DNA from: a virus
IMG/VR virus record: IMGVR_UViG_3300033153_010811
Location: 1-57,593 of that record
Reading direction: 5' to 3' (one strand)
Length of the DNA: 57,593 nt
The notes under the pieces are model-generated. The model was not told the origin of the DNA, did no database searches, and saw nothing but the letters and a program-made list of their open reading frames with translations. A program made the translations under genes and the position numbers. Shown one piece after another: positions 1 through 6,876 of this stretch. How positions within the stretch are numbered: the stretch's first letter is position 1; each line of letters begins with the position of its first letter.

Positions 1-100
1 TTTCGCCAGCATTTTGGATTGCGTAACGGAAGCCGCCTATGCCAGCAAAAAGGTCAATAAATCGAATGGTTATGTTATTTTTTATTTTTTTCTTTTCCAT
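1..100 (-). CDS. Partial DNA (cytosine-5)-methyltransferase, N-terminus only
   Basis: Reading leftward from an ATG at 100, the first 33 residues contain DLFAGIGGFR, the motif I (SAM-binding FxGxG) signature of C5-cytosine methyltransferases, preceded by a short lysine-rich start. The rest lies beyond the window edge. It would methylate cytosine in a specific DNA site; in phages this usually protects against host restriction. It is the most downstream gene seen in the early leftward operon. The motif is diagnostic, so the family is well supported although only the start is visible. Confidence 0.8.
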   Translation of the reverse strand, partial: MEKKKIKNNITIRFIDLFAGIGGFRYAIQNAGE

Positions 101-137
101 ACCAGAAAATATAGTTTAGGGGCAGGCAATTCCTCTG

Positions 138-443
138 TCAGCTAAAGCAGACAGTCTCCTTGCCTGAATTTTTATGAATATACTCGGTAAGATATTCAAT
201 TATTAACTTTTGAATGTCGTAACCCTTCCAAAAGGTGTCTTTGCCGAGTCTATGCCTTGCCTCATGGCATTTCTCGCATAAGGGCATGGTCTCATAGTCT
301 GACGACTTGATACCCATCCCACGACCTGTTACTTGCTCATGATGGGCAACGGCAGGACGGCCGCATATCACACACCCCTTTGATCGTATGAATCTAAGAT
401 ATTTCTCATTCTTATATCTTTTGCGTTTTTGAAAGTTGTGCAT
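138..443 (-). CDS. Small HNH-type zinc nuclease-like protein
   Basis: The 101-residue basic protein has a CxxC pair (VICG, residue ~26), a central HHEQV histidine pair (~34), then LCEKCHEARH (~55-64). This Cys4/His layout is that of small phage HNH or DUF968-like recombination endonucleases found beside recombinase genes. It sits downstream of the lipoprotein gene in the leftward operon. No strong Shine-Dalgarno precedes the ATG. A nuclease role in recombination or DNA processing is inferred; exact family not certain. Confidence 0.6.
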   Translation of the reverse strand: MHNFQKRKRYKNEKYLRFIRSKGCVICGRPAVAHHEQVTGRGMGIKSSDYETMPLCEKCHEARHRLGKDTFWKGYDIQKLIIEYLTEYIHKNSGKETVCFS

Positions 444-462
444 TGTGCTATCTTTGAATTTA

Positions 463-873
463 TTAATTTTGCAAGGCTGTTATTTTTCCATTGTCTGTAT
501 AAACATATTGGCAATCATGGGAATTATAGTAACCATACGGACAGTAAATCCACTGTTTCCTTGTTCCCCGCCTGGTAACTGTTTTATTAATTCGGCGGGG
601 AAGCCCCCACGAACAAACAAGGCCCAGTTCGCTCATACCCAATCGTATTAGCTTTTTTTCTATGAGCGGCCACTCATCATAAGGAATAGCATTCCGCCAG
701 GCCAATTCTAATTTTACCTTTTCTGATCTGGTGAAATAATAATTCTTGCAGAGATCATAAGAATCTTCAGATTTTAAAGCTTCAGGTGACATCATACTAA
801 TACAGCCACTCAAAAACACGATCAAGCCTGACAACGATATGATGACAATATTTCTTAACATAATTTTCATCAT
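463..873 (-). CDS. Putative phage-encoded lipoprotein
   Basis: The 136-residue product begins with a basic stretch, a hydrophobic segment (residues ~8-23) and a lipobox LSGC, so lipidation at Cys24 is expected. The mature part is hydrophilic, rich in Trp and Tyr, with several cysteines. An AGAGG box precedes the ATG-ATG start. Membrane-anchored phage lipoproteins often serve superinfection exclusion, but nothing here proves that. No family recognised. Confidence 0.6.
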   Translation of the reverse strand: MMKIMLRNIVIISLSGLIVFLSGCISMMSPEALKSEDSYDLCKNYYFTRSEKVKLELAWRNAIPYDEWPLIEKKLIRLGMSELGLVCSWGLPRRINKTVTRRGTRKQWIYCPYGYYNSHDCQYVYTDNGKITALQN

Positions 874-942
874 TATATAAACCTCTTTTTAAGCTAATAT
901 TTATTATAAACGGGCGATTTTTCGATCCGCTGAAACGGATAG

Positions 943-1155
943 CTAACCGCGTCTATCTTGCATCTCATTCCAGGGATTTTTTGATGGTTTTTCAACCCGC
1001 CCATTATTTTTGATATCAGCCCATGACCATGATTCAGCTCCATCTACATGCAATAGAAATTGAATTTCGCCACTTGGTAACTCAGGATGATTTGTATTCC
1101 TAAGTATTTTTTGTACTGCATCCGATATTTCTCTTTTTTGTCGTACTGAAAACAT
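943..1155 (-). CDS. Hypothetical 70-aa protein
   Basis: A short soluble protein with a strong AAGGAGG ribosome site eight bases before the ATG. The sequence has a helical start (RQKREISDAVQKILRN) and a Trp-rich middle (ESWSWADI). It lies directly downstream of the DUF1367 gene in the same operon. I do not recognise a function. Confidence 0.55.
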   Translation of the reverse strand: MFSVRQKREISDAVQKILRNTNHPELPSGEIQFLLHVDGAESWSWADIKNNGRVEKPSKNPWNEMQDRRG

Positions 1156-1166
1156 TACATACCTCC

Positions 1167-1628
1167 TTATGTAAATGATAATACTTTTTCTATTAATTCG
1201 TTGATCTCGTCTTCTGTCATATTGTTTAATACGGGTATCCGCTTCATTATGACATCCAAGACGTTTTTATATAGATTATTAAAGGTTTCCTGAGACATAG
1301 ATCCGAAAGATAAAGAGTCGGCTTCGATTCTTACGGTACCGTCCAGTCGAACTACGCTGTGGTAATGGCCGGCTAGTATGGTCAGATCTTTTCTGAAGCG
1401 ATCAAAGTTCTTTTCCGGTGTTCCATGCTTGCTTGATACCGTGCCTGGTTGCCAATAATCATATCCCAAGTTAAATAATGCAAAGAGTTTTTTATGAAAG
1501 GCATAATTCCGAACTTGTTTAACTTCTGCAGAAATAACCGAACCTAATTTTTTCTTTCTAAGCCATTTCTCAGCTTCTGAATTGGCTGGTATAAGTCCTG
1601 CTATGGTTTTAATGAGATAGACTTTCAT
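1167..1628 (-). CDS. DUF1367 family phage protein
   Basis: The 153-residue protein starts MKVYLIKT and carries the block RNYAFHKKLFALFNLGYDYWQP (split here: RNYAFHKKLFALF then NLGYDYWQP), typical of DUF1367 (YbcN/NinB-neighbour type) proteins. Members occur in phage recombination/replication modules and have been linked to DNA binding. Its ATG is one base from the TAA of the upstream homing endonuclease gene, with a GAGG box, so translation is coupled. Confidence 0.75.
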   Translation of the reverse strand: MKVYLIKTIAGLIPANSEAEKWLRKKKLGSVISAEVKQVRNYAFHKKLFALFNLGYDYWQPGTVSSKHGTPEKNFDRFRKDLTILAGHYHSVVRLDGTVRIEADSLSFGSMSQETFNNLYKNVLDVIMKRIPVLNNMTEDEINELIEKVLSFT

Positions 1629-2249
1629 TTAAACCTCATTCAAATAAGCAAATTTCCCAAAATATTCAATAGCTCCCATATTGTATTTTTTAGCGGCTTT
1701 AATCTTATCCTTGAATTGTCCAAGATAAATCTTTTTTTGGTTTATCCTTATTTCCGCTACCCATCTTTTCTTTTTTTTGTTCCAATAAACACCCTTAAAA
1801 CCAGAGCTATTATTCGATGGTTTTCCTCGGTTTTGTTGGTTTTGAGATTGAGTGCTGTACCTTAAATTATCTTTCTGATTATTTAACGTGTCTCGATCTT
1901 TATGGTCAACCATTTGAAGATGGCTTGAATTAAAGTCCATAATTAAGTTTTGCATTCTTAGTGTTTTATTATTTATTTTTGTTATTACATATCCGTTAAG
2001 CGTTAAATGCCATTTATAATCTTTAATTTTTTCAATGTCGTCAACGTCAATTATAGCCCTTGCAACCTCCTGACAATTACGATCATATAGAACAACTTCG
2101 GCAATTTTTTCTTTTATGATTATTTCATTTGGGTCTCTCATGGTTCGTTCTAAAATCTTTCCATGTCTCAATATCTGTGTGTAGTGTTTTATGCAATAGC
2201 CCCTAACATATTTCCTTTTATTGCAACTCTTAATTTTGCATAACTTCAT
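1629..2249 (-). CDS. AP2-HNH homing endonuclease
   Basis: Residues ~1-30 form a Cys-rich start (CKIKSC, GYCIKHY). The middle holds the HNH core (MVDHKDRDTLNNQKDNLRYS, ~112-131). The C-terminus (~145-200) is an AP2-type DNA-binding domain: SGFKGVYWNKKKKRWVAEI followed by LGQFKDKIKAA. This order is standard for free-standing phage homing endonucleases, which cut intron- or endonuclease-less alleles and spread by repair. It has its own promoter and an attenuator-like leader, unlike its neighbours, which fits a recently inserted selfish gene. Confidence 0.85.
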   Translation of the reverse strand: MKLCKIKSCNKRKYVRGYCIKHYTQILRHGKILERTMRDPNEIIIKEKIAEVVLYDRNCQEVARAIIDVDDIEKIKDYKWHLTLNGYVITKINNKTLRMQNLIMDFNSSHLQMVDHKDRDTLNNQKDNLRYSTQSQNQQNRGKPSNNSSGFKGVYWNKKKKRWVAEIRINQKKIYLGQFKDKIKAAKKYNMGAIEYFGKFAYLNEV

Positions 2250-2264
2250 AACATCCCCCTAAAA

Positions 2265-2354
2265 ATAAAAAGCTCCCCCGGCTGACATGAAAAACCATTA
2301 CAATTTTTCACCGGAGGAGCTTGTGTTAATTTTAAGGTTCGGTTTTTCATGTCA
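2265..2354 (-). promoter_or_regulatory. Attenuator-like leader of the homing endonuclease gene
   Basis: Two mutually exclusive stems can form in the leftward RNA. The terminator stem pairs 2311-2322 with 2270-2281 (AAGCTCCTCCGG with CCGGGGGAGCTT) and runs into T-rich GCTTTTTATTTTT. A perfect 14-bp inverted repeat, TGACATGAAAAACC, pairs 2341-2354 with 2283-2296. The terminator 5' arm lies inside the second stem's loop and its 3' arm lies outside, so forming one blocks the other. The ATG at 2249 follows with a GGGGGA box. Confidence 0.65.
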
Positions 2355-2360
2355 TTTTAT

Positions 2361-2389
2361 ATATATTATTTTCATGGAGTATATGTCAA
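2361..2389 (-). promoter_or_regulatory. Promoter for the AP2-HNH gene
   Basis: On the minus strand TTGACA (2389-2384) is followed after 17 bp by ATATAT (2366-2361) within an AT-rich run. Transcription would start about ten bases before the attenuator leader. It overlaps the 3' end of the upstream 58-aa gene. Confidence 0.6.
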
Positions 2390-2548
2390 GATATTTTTTC
2401 TTCTGTTTTCGGGTCTGCTGGTATTAACCCCGTTAGCGTCTTTCTTAGAATTATATGCATTCCATTCCTTCCAACTGTTTAATTTTTTCTTGCGCCATTC
2501 CTGATACCAGATCTTGGGATTAATGGGTTCTTCCTTGATTTCGATCAT
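2372..2548 (-). CDS. Hypothetical 58-aa basic protein
   Basis: This gene is just under 60 codons. Its ATG overlaps the stop of the DUF1351-like gene (ATGA at 2548-2545), typical of coupled phage genes. The product starts MIEIKEEPINPKIWYQEW and continues with lysine-rich, Trp-containing sequence. No known family recognised. The last codons overlap the promoter of the next gene. Confidence 0.6.
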   Translation of the reverse strand: MIEIKEEPINPKIWYQEWRKKKLNSWKEWNAYNSKKDANGVNTSRPENRRKNILTYTP

Positions 2549-3474
2549 TCCAATAAATCTTTCGCGTTCCTTATAAAATCATTAAAGGGCCTCGTGAATC
2601 TGGCTAAAATTACTGCGCCAGCTCCGGTTGACATTTTTGGCTTATCATTAAAGGCATTTTCAACCTGTTCAATCCAGGATCTAATTTTTTCGACGTCTGG
2701 TTTTAATGCCTCATACCATTCCTTTTTTTCGGCTTCCTGTTTTTCTCTCTCGGCTTTCTCTTTTATCTCGCGCTCGATACGTTCTTTTTCTTCCTGTTCG
2801 GCCCGTTTCTTTGCCTCAAAAGCCTCTAGTTCTCTGGCAAGTTTTTTCTTTTCGGCTTCAATTTTTTCTCTTTCAGCACGTTCTTTGGCTTCCTGTTCCT
2901 CTCTGATTCTGGCAAGACGTTTGGCTTCTGCTTCCTGTTCGGCTTTCTGTTTGGCAAGGCGTTCTTCCTCTGCTTTGCGCTCCGCTTCTTCTTTAGCTTT
3001 ACGCTCCTGTTCTATTTCGTATTGCTGAATTTTATCCTGCAATAATTCAGCATATTCTTCATCGGTCAGGACCGCCACGTCCATGAACGGCAAAACGCAA
3101 TTAACTTTTATTAATTTGTCCAGACGGTCCTGGATTTTTTTGTGCTCCGCTTCTTCCTTTTCTTTTCGGATGCGTTCTTCTTCAGCTTTGACTTTATTTT
3201 CTTCGGTTTGAAGATGTTTTTCAATCGGTTCAAGCAAGCGAAATAAACGCTTTGCCTCGCCATCGACTTTTCTACTCCATTCTAAAGCATCCTTTTTGAG
3301 CTCCTTGCGCTTTTTCTCAATCTCTAACCGTTTACCCTTAACAATCATTCGGGCACTATGAACGGCTTTAAATTGCTCTTTATCGGTCAAATCAGTAATA
3401 GTTAATGCCATAAAACGAGACTCCATTTCCGAAATTGCGGCATTGGTAATATTGTATTCTACGATCTGCTGCAT
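2545..3474 (-). CDS. Coiled-coil recombination-module protein (DUF1351-like)
   Basis: The 309-residue product has a short N-terminal domain (ARMIVKGKRLEIEKKRKEL, ~43-61), then ~130 residues of Lys/Glu/Arg heptads forming a long coiled coil (~95-245), then a C-terminal helical domain ending FIRNAKDLLE. This pattern and its place beside ERF and YqaJ genes match the DUF1351/coiled-coil proteins of phage recombination modules. It probably assists the annealing machinery. The start overlaps the upstream stop (TAATG). Confidence 0.65.
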   Translation of the reverse strand: MQQIVEYNITNAAISEMESRFMALTITDLTDKEQFKAVHSARMIVKGKRLEIEKKRKELKKDALEWSRKVDGEAKRLFRLLEPIEKHLQTEENKVKAEEERIRKEKEEAEHKKIQDRLDKLIKVNCVLPFMDVAVLTDEEYAELLQDKIQQYEIEQERKAKEEAERKAEEERLAKQKAEQEAEAKRLARIREEQEAKERAEREKIEAEKKKLARELEAFEAKKRAEQEEKERIEREIKEKAEREKQEAEKKEWYEALKPDVEKIRSWIEQVENAFNDKPKMSTGAGAVILARFTRPFNDFIRNAKDLLE

Positions 3475-3737
3475 TATTTTTCCCCTCCTTTTTCTTTATA
3501 AAAAACAGGATCAATTTTTTCTAACATACCAGCTGCAGTTTTAAGCGTATGGGATATTTTTTTTATTTTATCTTCATGTTCAACAAGAGAGGTTAATTGG
3601 TTGTAGAGAGAATCAATTTTTATTTCATCGCCAATGTTAAAGCGACGCTTGCCATAATAATAGCCTGTTAATTTTTCAATCTCGTAACCTCTAATATCAA
3701 CCATATACCCGTTCTCTGTTTTTGCGAGTATTTTCAT
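3474..3737 (-). CDS. Hypothetical 87-aa protein
   Basis: Preceded by GGGGGTAAAA-ATG. Residues 1-45 look like a small beta-rich fold (MVDIRGYEIEKLTGYYYGKR) and residues 50-80 are helical. It lies between the YqaJ exonuclease gene and the coiled-coil gene and is translationally coupled to the latter. No family recognised. Confidence 0.55.
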   Translation of the reverse strand: MKILAKTENGYMVDIRGYEIEKLTGYYYGKRRFNIGDEIKIDSLYNQLTSLVEHEDKIKKISHTLKTAAGMLEKIDPVFYKEKGGEK

Positions 3738-3739
3738 TT

Positions 3740-4348
3740 TTACCCCCTTAGTTTTTTAACTATCTTTACAACTTCAAAACAAAACTCGTCCAAAGCCCTG
3801 TCTAATTTCCCAATAAATTTTTCATCTCTTTCAACTGTAATTCTGAGCGGTTCAAGTCTAGGGTAATAACTGTAAAAATCCCACTCATCAAATCCCGTGA
3901 TATACATTGATCCCTGCACTTGTTGAAAATATTCAACAGGGAGCTTATTATTGAGCAAATACTTGACATGAGTTTTAACCATCGGGCACTTTATCTCGAT
4001 CCCCTTATTTTTTCCCTCCAAAAGACCGTCAGGCGAACATAGACGGTCTTTTCTTTCATCCTTATATATCATACCCACCTGCTTGATTTCGACATCGTAA
4101 TCCCAGGAATAGCGATTTCGGGCTTCTTCTTCTCTTTCCATGCCTATTTGCATAGCATGAGAGACATAACCCTGTTCAATAGTTCCCAGGACATATTCGC
4201 CGGCAAGCTGGTAAGCATAGTCTTTGGCTTGTTTGGACAGCTCGCCTTTAGTGGTTACGATCTTACTAAAAGATGATGCACCAGGTTTTCCTGCATGTTC
4301 TCGGAACCATGCCTTGGTTCCTTGTTCTATATCATCAATAACAATCAT
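3740..4348 (-). CDS. YqaJ-family viral recombinase/exonuclease
   Basis: The 202-residue protein has the YqaJ layout: N-terminal EQGTKAWFREHAGKPGASS, then the PD-(D/E)xK core with Asp in CSPDGL (~113) and EIKCP (~124), and a following helix with QVQGSMYITG (~150). Such enzymes resect dsDNA 5' ends to give ssDNA for the partner annealing protein, here ERF encoded just upstream. The start forms an ATGA overlap with the previous gene. Confidence 0.85.
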   Translation of the reverse strand: MIVIDDIEQGTKAWFREHAGKPGASSFSKIVTTKGELSKQAKDYAYQLAGEYVLGTIEQGYVSHAMQIGMEREEEARNRYSWDYDVEIKQVGMIYKDERKDRLCSPDGLLEGKNKGIEIKCPMVKTHVKYLLNNKLPVEYFQQVQGSMYITGFDEWDFYSYYPRLEPLRITVERDEKFIGKLDRALDEFCFEVVKIVKKLRG

Positions 4349-4575
4349 TTTAATTTTAATTTCTTAATAATTTTTTTAGGAGTACAATCTTTACACAAGA
4401 ACGCTACAAGGTCATCCCCACGAAACCATGATTGTCTCGTCTCGCCAATAGCGAACAGTTCACCTTTTTTAAATTTATGACCACAAATTGTGCATCCATT
4501 TTTTGCGCCAGGCCTGTTAAATATTGTTCCCTTGCTCCACTCTGTATTTGTATTGAAGATATAATTTTCGTTCAT
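4345..4575 (-). CDS. Small zinc-ribbon protein of the recombination operon
   Basis: The start is placed at the ATG at 4575, which overlaps the ERF stop as ATGA and has GGAG upstream; a longer reading from 4602 is possible but less likely. The 76-residue product has CTICG (~22-26) and LCKDC (~58-62), a four-cysteine zinc knuckle. It sits between ERF and YqaJ genes. No specific function recognised. Confidence 0.6.
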   Translation of the reverse strand: MNENYIFNTNTEWSKGTIFNRPGAKNGCTICGHKFKKGELFAIGETRQSWFRGDDLVAFLCKDCTPKKIIKKLKLK

Positions 4576-5378
4576 TTCTTTTTCTTCTCCAACGCTTTCC
4601 ATGCCTCATCAAATCGGGATGCCGGCAAATCAGTCAATGAGCTCACCCTAAGAAATTTACAAAACCTTGTTTCATCAGCTTCGACTTCGTTTATCATGTC
4701 GAGCAGGGATGAGTATTGCTGATCGTTGATAGGCAGAAGCCCTGCCGAATTGCCGTTAGCTGCGTTAGCATCGTCATCATCACCGGTCGGAATATTAAAA
4801 ATCATACAAGTCAAATACCTTCTGCCATATGAAAAAACTGATCCCTCTCCATGTATTTGAGTCATCATAGCCTTGCCTGCAATTCCGGTTGTTTGAACCG
4901 TTAAATCTATGTGACGTTTTTCCGTATGACCTTGAGAATGCATTATATCAACACATATTCTTTTTTGACCTTCTTTGGCAGGCTCCCCTTCATAAAACAT
5001 GAGAGAAAAGCCTTCTTCTGTGTAAATGGGTTTAGCCTGTAAAAGAATGGTTTTTAAATTTGTATAATGACTTTTTGTTTGATCGTTCCATTCCTTAGCC
5101 ACTACAAGATCAATCCTATTCTGAGTCTTTGTCATGGCAACATTAAAAGCCTCTCTTGCATTACGATTAAGAATCTGCTCTTGCATATCAATAATTTGTT
5201 GTAATTTGGCAGGATCAACGTCAGGAATTCTTGCAAGGCGTTCAATAGTTTCTAAAAATGGATTCTGCAATGCTTTTTCTTTTACCCATTTAGGATCTTG
5301 CCCATACGGCACAACTTCAACTGATTCGGCAACACCCCTTTTTTTAAAGTTTTTTACTGTTTTCTCTAAATCGTTCAT
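4572..5378 (-). CDS. erf: ERF-family single-strand annealing protein
   Basis: The 268-residue product shows the ERF domain: NVAMTKTQNRIDLVVAK (~81), the block HYTNLKTILLQAKPIYTEEG (~104), the core ICVDIMHSQGHTEKRHIDL (~142) and YGRRYLTCMIFNI (~187). ERF proteins bind ssDNA and anneal complementary strands, giving RecA-independent recombination and genome circularisation. The pairing with the adjacent YqaJ exonuclease is the usual SSAP-exonuclease pair. SD GGAGG precedes the ATG. Confidence 0.85.
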   Translation of the reverse strand: MNDLEKTVKNFKKRGVAESVEVVPYGQDPKWVKEKALQNPFLETIERLARIPDVDPAKLQQIIDMQEQILNRNAREAFNVAMTKTQNRIDLVVAKEWNDQTKSHYTNLKTILLQAKPIYTEEGFSLMFYEGEPAKEGQKRICVDIMHSQGHTEKRHIDLTVQTTGIAGKAMMTQIHGEGSVFSYGRRYLTCMIFNIPTGDDDDANAANGNSAGLLPINDQQYSSLLDMINEVEADETRFCKFLRVSSLTDLPASRFDEAWKALEKKKK

Positions 5379-5547
5379 GGTGGTCCTCCATTATATGATC
5401 GGACGGGATTAATCCTTCGTCCTCCAAAAGTTCTTCATAAGCCCTCAAGCATCCCCAACAGACTTGCTTTTTATGGCGCATGATACTACCGTCATCAATA
5501 GGATATAGACGGTCTGCGGGAAGTTCGCATATGTCGCAATAGAGCAT
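5344..5547 (-). CDS. Small CxxC zinc protein
   Basis: Start chosen at 5547, six bases after GGAGG; an ATG at 5553 abuts the SD. The 67-residue product has CDIC near its start and CWGC at ~30, a probable zinc knuckle, followed by an acidic helix. The gene overlaps the start of ERF by a different frame. Function unknown. Confidence 0.55.
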   Translation of the reverse strand: MLYCDICELPADRLYPIDDGSIMRHKKQVCWGCLRAYEELLEDEGLIPSDHIMEDHHERFRENSKKL

Positions 5548-5549
5548 TT

Positions 5550-5819
5550 TCATCCTCCTGTAAACTTCCTGAACAAAATTTCTCGTCTTGAATCCCTATT
5601 TAAAAAGTCTAAAAGATCAAAATAGGTTTTAAATGTTTTTTGATCATAAACTGACAATTTACCAGGCATTCTGGTAAAGCAATAATCGGTTTCTATTGTG
5701 GGATCTTCTCCAATTTTTATGGGGGGATGAATTGTAACACTAAAATCGAGAAAAACAGATGCTTCCCCCCCAATTTTATTATAGTATTTCCATGCCGGTT
5801 TTAATAACAACTCTTTCAT
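5550..5819 (-). CDS. Hypothetical 89-aa protein
   Basis: The ATG at 5819 follows GGGGGAT and lies one base after the stop of the 30-aa membrane peptide, so this start is preferred over an upstream TTG at 5831. The product begins MKELLLKPAWKYYNK and looks like a compact alpha/beta protein. No family recognised. Confidence 0.55.
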   Translation of the reverse strand: MKELLLKPAWKYYNKIGGEASVFLDFSVTIHPPIKIGEDPTIETDYCFTRMPGKLSVYDQKTFKTYFDLLDFLNRDSRREILFRKFTGG

Positions 5820-5820
5820 T

Positions 5821-5913
5821 TTATCCCCCAATCAATATAGCCAGCAGAGCCGATACTGCGACTATGCCGACCATAGCAAAAAATTCTAATGTTATATCGA
5901 TTAAAGTTTGCAT
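5821..5913 (-). CDS. 30-aa single-span membrane peptide
   Basis: The frame from the ATG at 5913 encodes MQTLIDITLEFF followed by AMVGIVAVSALLAILIGG: one transmembrane helix with almost nothing else. Its stop touches the start of the next gene, so it looks like a real member of the operon. The role is unknown; small phage membrane peptides often act on the host envelope. Confidence 0.5.
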   Translation of the reverse strand: MQTLIDITLEFFAMVGIVAVSALLAILIGG

Positions 5914-5934
5914 GGCTAATCCTTTTTTGAGAGT

Positions 5935-5999
5935 GGGAGCCGCCGATTTTGACCGGCAGACTATGCCGAGGCTAACCACAGCCTATTTAAGCGGCTCCC
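5935..5999. other. Structured element, predicted three-way junction
   Basis: Outer arms GGGAGCCGC (5935-5943) and GCGGCTCCC (5991-5999) pair perfectly over nine base pairs. Inside are two further stems, CGGCA/TGCCG and GGCT/AGCC. Either strand could fold; the leftward early transcript would carry it in the 5' part of the operon. It is not followed by a T-run, so it is not a simple terminator. tRNA was considered and rejected. Confidence 0.4.
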
Positions 6000-6142
6000 G
6001 GTTTGGCAGACAGTCATATTTGCCTTTGCCGTTAATAAACCACCCCCTTCTAAAAGATCGTAACCTCCCTTTGCCATTCCCGAATGTCAGGCCCAAGATT
6101 TATTTGGTTTTATGCTTGGCGTAAATCGGGTTTTATGGCTTT

Positions 6143-6241
6143 TTATTTTCCCACTCTCCGTACACTCAAGTCGCAACCTTTGTGCCGTTCGGTGGGATAA
6201 TTCTTTATATATTTATTGCACCATGCGCAAATTCTTATCAT
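6143..6241 (-). CDS. 32-aa zinc-finger peptide
   Basis: The frame encodes MIRICAWCNKYIKNYP and then ERHKGCDLSVRR: a CxxC plus HxxC pattern that fits one zinc site. Its ATG overlaps the stop of the preceding 53-aa gene as ATGA (6241-6238), the same coupling used elsewhere in this operon. Too short for family assignment. Confidence 0.45.
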   Translation of the reverse strand: MIRICAWCNKYIKNYPTERHKGCDLSVRRVGK

Positions 6242-6399
6242 CGTTTCACCAGATTGTAATTATTCCAAATACATACGGTATTAATAGTTGTCTTGCCCCC
6301 CAATATCCATTTTCTCATTTTCGGAAAGCAATGAGCTAAAACCGTGACTGCTACTTGAGATGTAATCAGCGTAATTAAGATGTTTAAGATGTAGCGCAT
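6238..6399 (-). CDS. 53-aa small membrane protein
   Basis: The first candidate gene of the leftward operon after its promoter and hairpins. The product begins MRYILNILITLITSQVAVTV, a probable signal or transmembrane segment, followed by a basic tail. A GGGA box lies seven bases before the ATG. The competing longer frame over 6281-6661 crosses the promoter and terminator and is rejected. Confidence 0.4.
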   Translation of the reverse strand: MRYILNILITLITSQVAVTVLAHCFPKMRKWILGGKTTINTVCIWNNYNLVKR

Positions 6400-6435
6400 T
6401 TGATTTCCCAATGATTTTTGACAACTTCAAACTTG

Positions 6436-6503
6436 AAAATAAAAAAGGCGCACTATCCATATGCAGGATAATACGCCTTTGAGTTGCCAGGTAAACCCTG
6501 GCG
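6436..6503 (-). terminator. Tandem-hairpin terminator element, copy 1
   Basis: Leftward RNA first forms GCCAGG/CCTGGC (6502-6486) and then a 12-bp stem (6477-6466 with 6458-6447, ending CGCC) followed by TTTTTTATTTT. The second hairpin is a canonical intrinsic terminator. It lies only about 60 nt after the leftward promoter, so the operon must be read through it or attenuated there. Near-identical copies occur at 14727-14796 and 16560-16601. Confidence 0.7.
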
Positions 6504-6533
6504 GTTCGGTGACGGTTAATTGAAATTTGGGTT

Positions 6534-6564
6534 ATTATAATCACAAACCATATGCGCATGTCAA
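6534..6564 (-). promoter_or_regulatory. Early leftward promoter
   Basis: The minus strand has consensus TTGACA (6564-6559) and TATAAT (6539-6534) with a 19-bp spacer. It faces away from the rightward promoter at 6589-6618 and would drive the recombination operon. Confidence 0.6.
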
Positions 6565-6588
6565 GAACTTTTTTCATATATTTTTTTC

Positions 6589-6618
6589 TTGACTTTTGAA
6601 AACTTTTCATATTAATAT
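6589..6618 (+). promoter_or_regulatory. Rightward promoter with internal operator
   Basis: TTGACT (6589-6594) and TAATAT (6613-6618) are 18 bp apart; the ATG of the HTH gene is at 6626. Between them TGAAAACTTTTCA (6597-6609) is a perfect palindrome around its central base, well placed for a repressor to block polymerase. The adjacent HTH product is the obvious candidate ligand (inference). Confidence 0.55.
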
Positions 6619-6625
6619 TTGAATT

Positions 6626-6808
6626 ATGAAACCAAGAACCGTAAAAATCAAGATAAGTCAACTGGTTAAGATTTTCGGTACACGGAAAGCTGTTGCGGAA
6701 AAATTAGGTGTAACCGAACGGTACATCTATGATTTGCAAAACAACAGAATCCCAGGTAAGCATTTGTACCGATACATTTGCGAGTTGACAGGTCGCAATC
6801 CCTTCTAA
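6626..6808 (+). CDS. Small HTH repressor (Cro/CI-like)
   Basis: The 60-residue protein is mostly one helix-turn-helix: SQLVKIFGTRKAVAEKLGVT then ERYIYDLQNNRIPGKH. That matches the Cro/YdaS-type control proteins encoded at phage early switches. It sits directly downstream of a promoter containing a palindrome and divergent from the recombination operon, so it probably regulates both directions. No integrase is visible, so lysogeny is not shown. Confidence 0.7.
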   Translation: MKPRTVKIKISQLVKIFGTRKAVAEKLGVTERYIYDLQNNRIPGKHLYRYICELTGRNPF

Positions 6809-6876
6809 TCGGGTCATTCCTTCAAACGAACGGCTGGCTTGTCGTGATCAAACAGGCCGACCGATATATTTGCGAA

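Noticed and set aside
2594-3028. Plus-strand frame opposite the coiled-coil gene
   Set aside because: A Ser/Phe-rich mirror of Lys/Glu-rich codons in the real minus-strand gene.
5935-5999. tRNA-like fold
   Set aside because: Anticodon and T-arm equivalents would overlap, the D-loop is too long and there is no variable region.
6281-6661. 126-codon minus-strand frame
   Set aside because: It crosses the leftward promoter and the terminator hairpin and overlaps the HTH gene start; smaller genes at 6143-6399 fit better.
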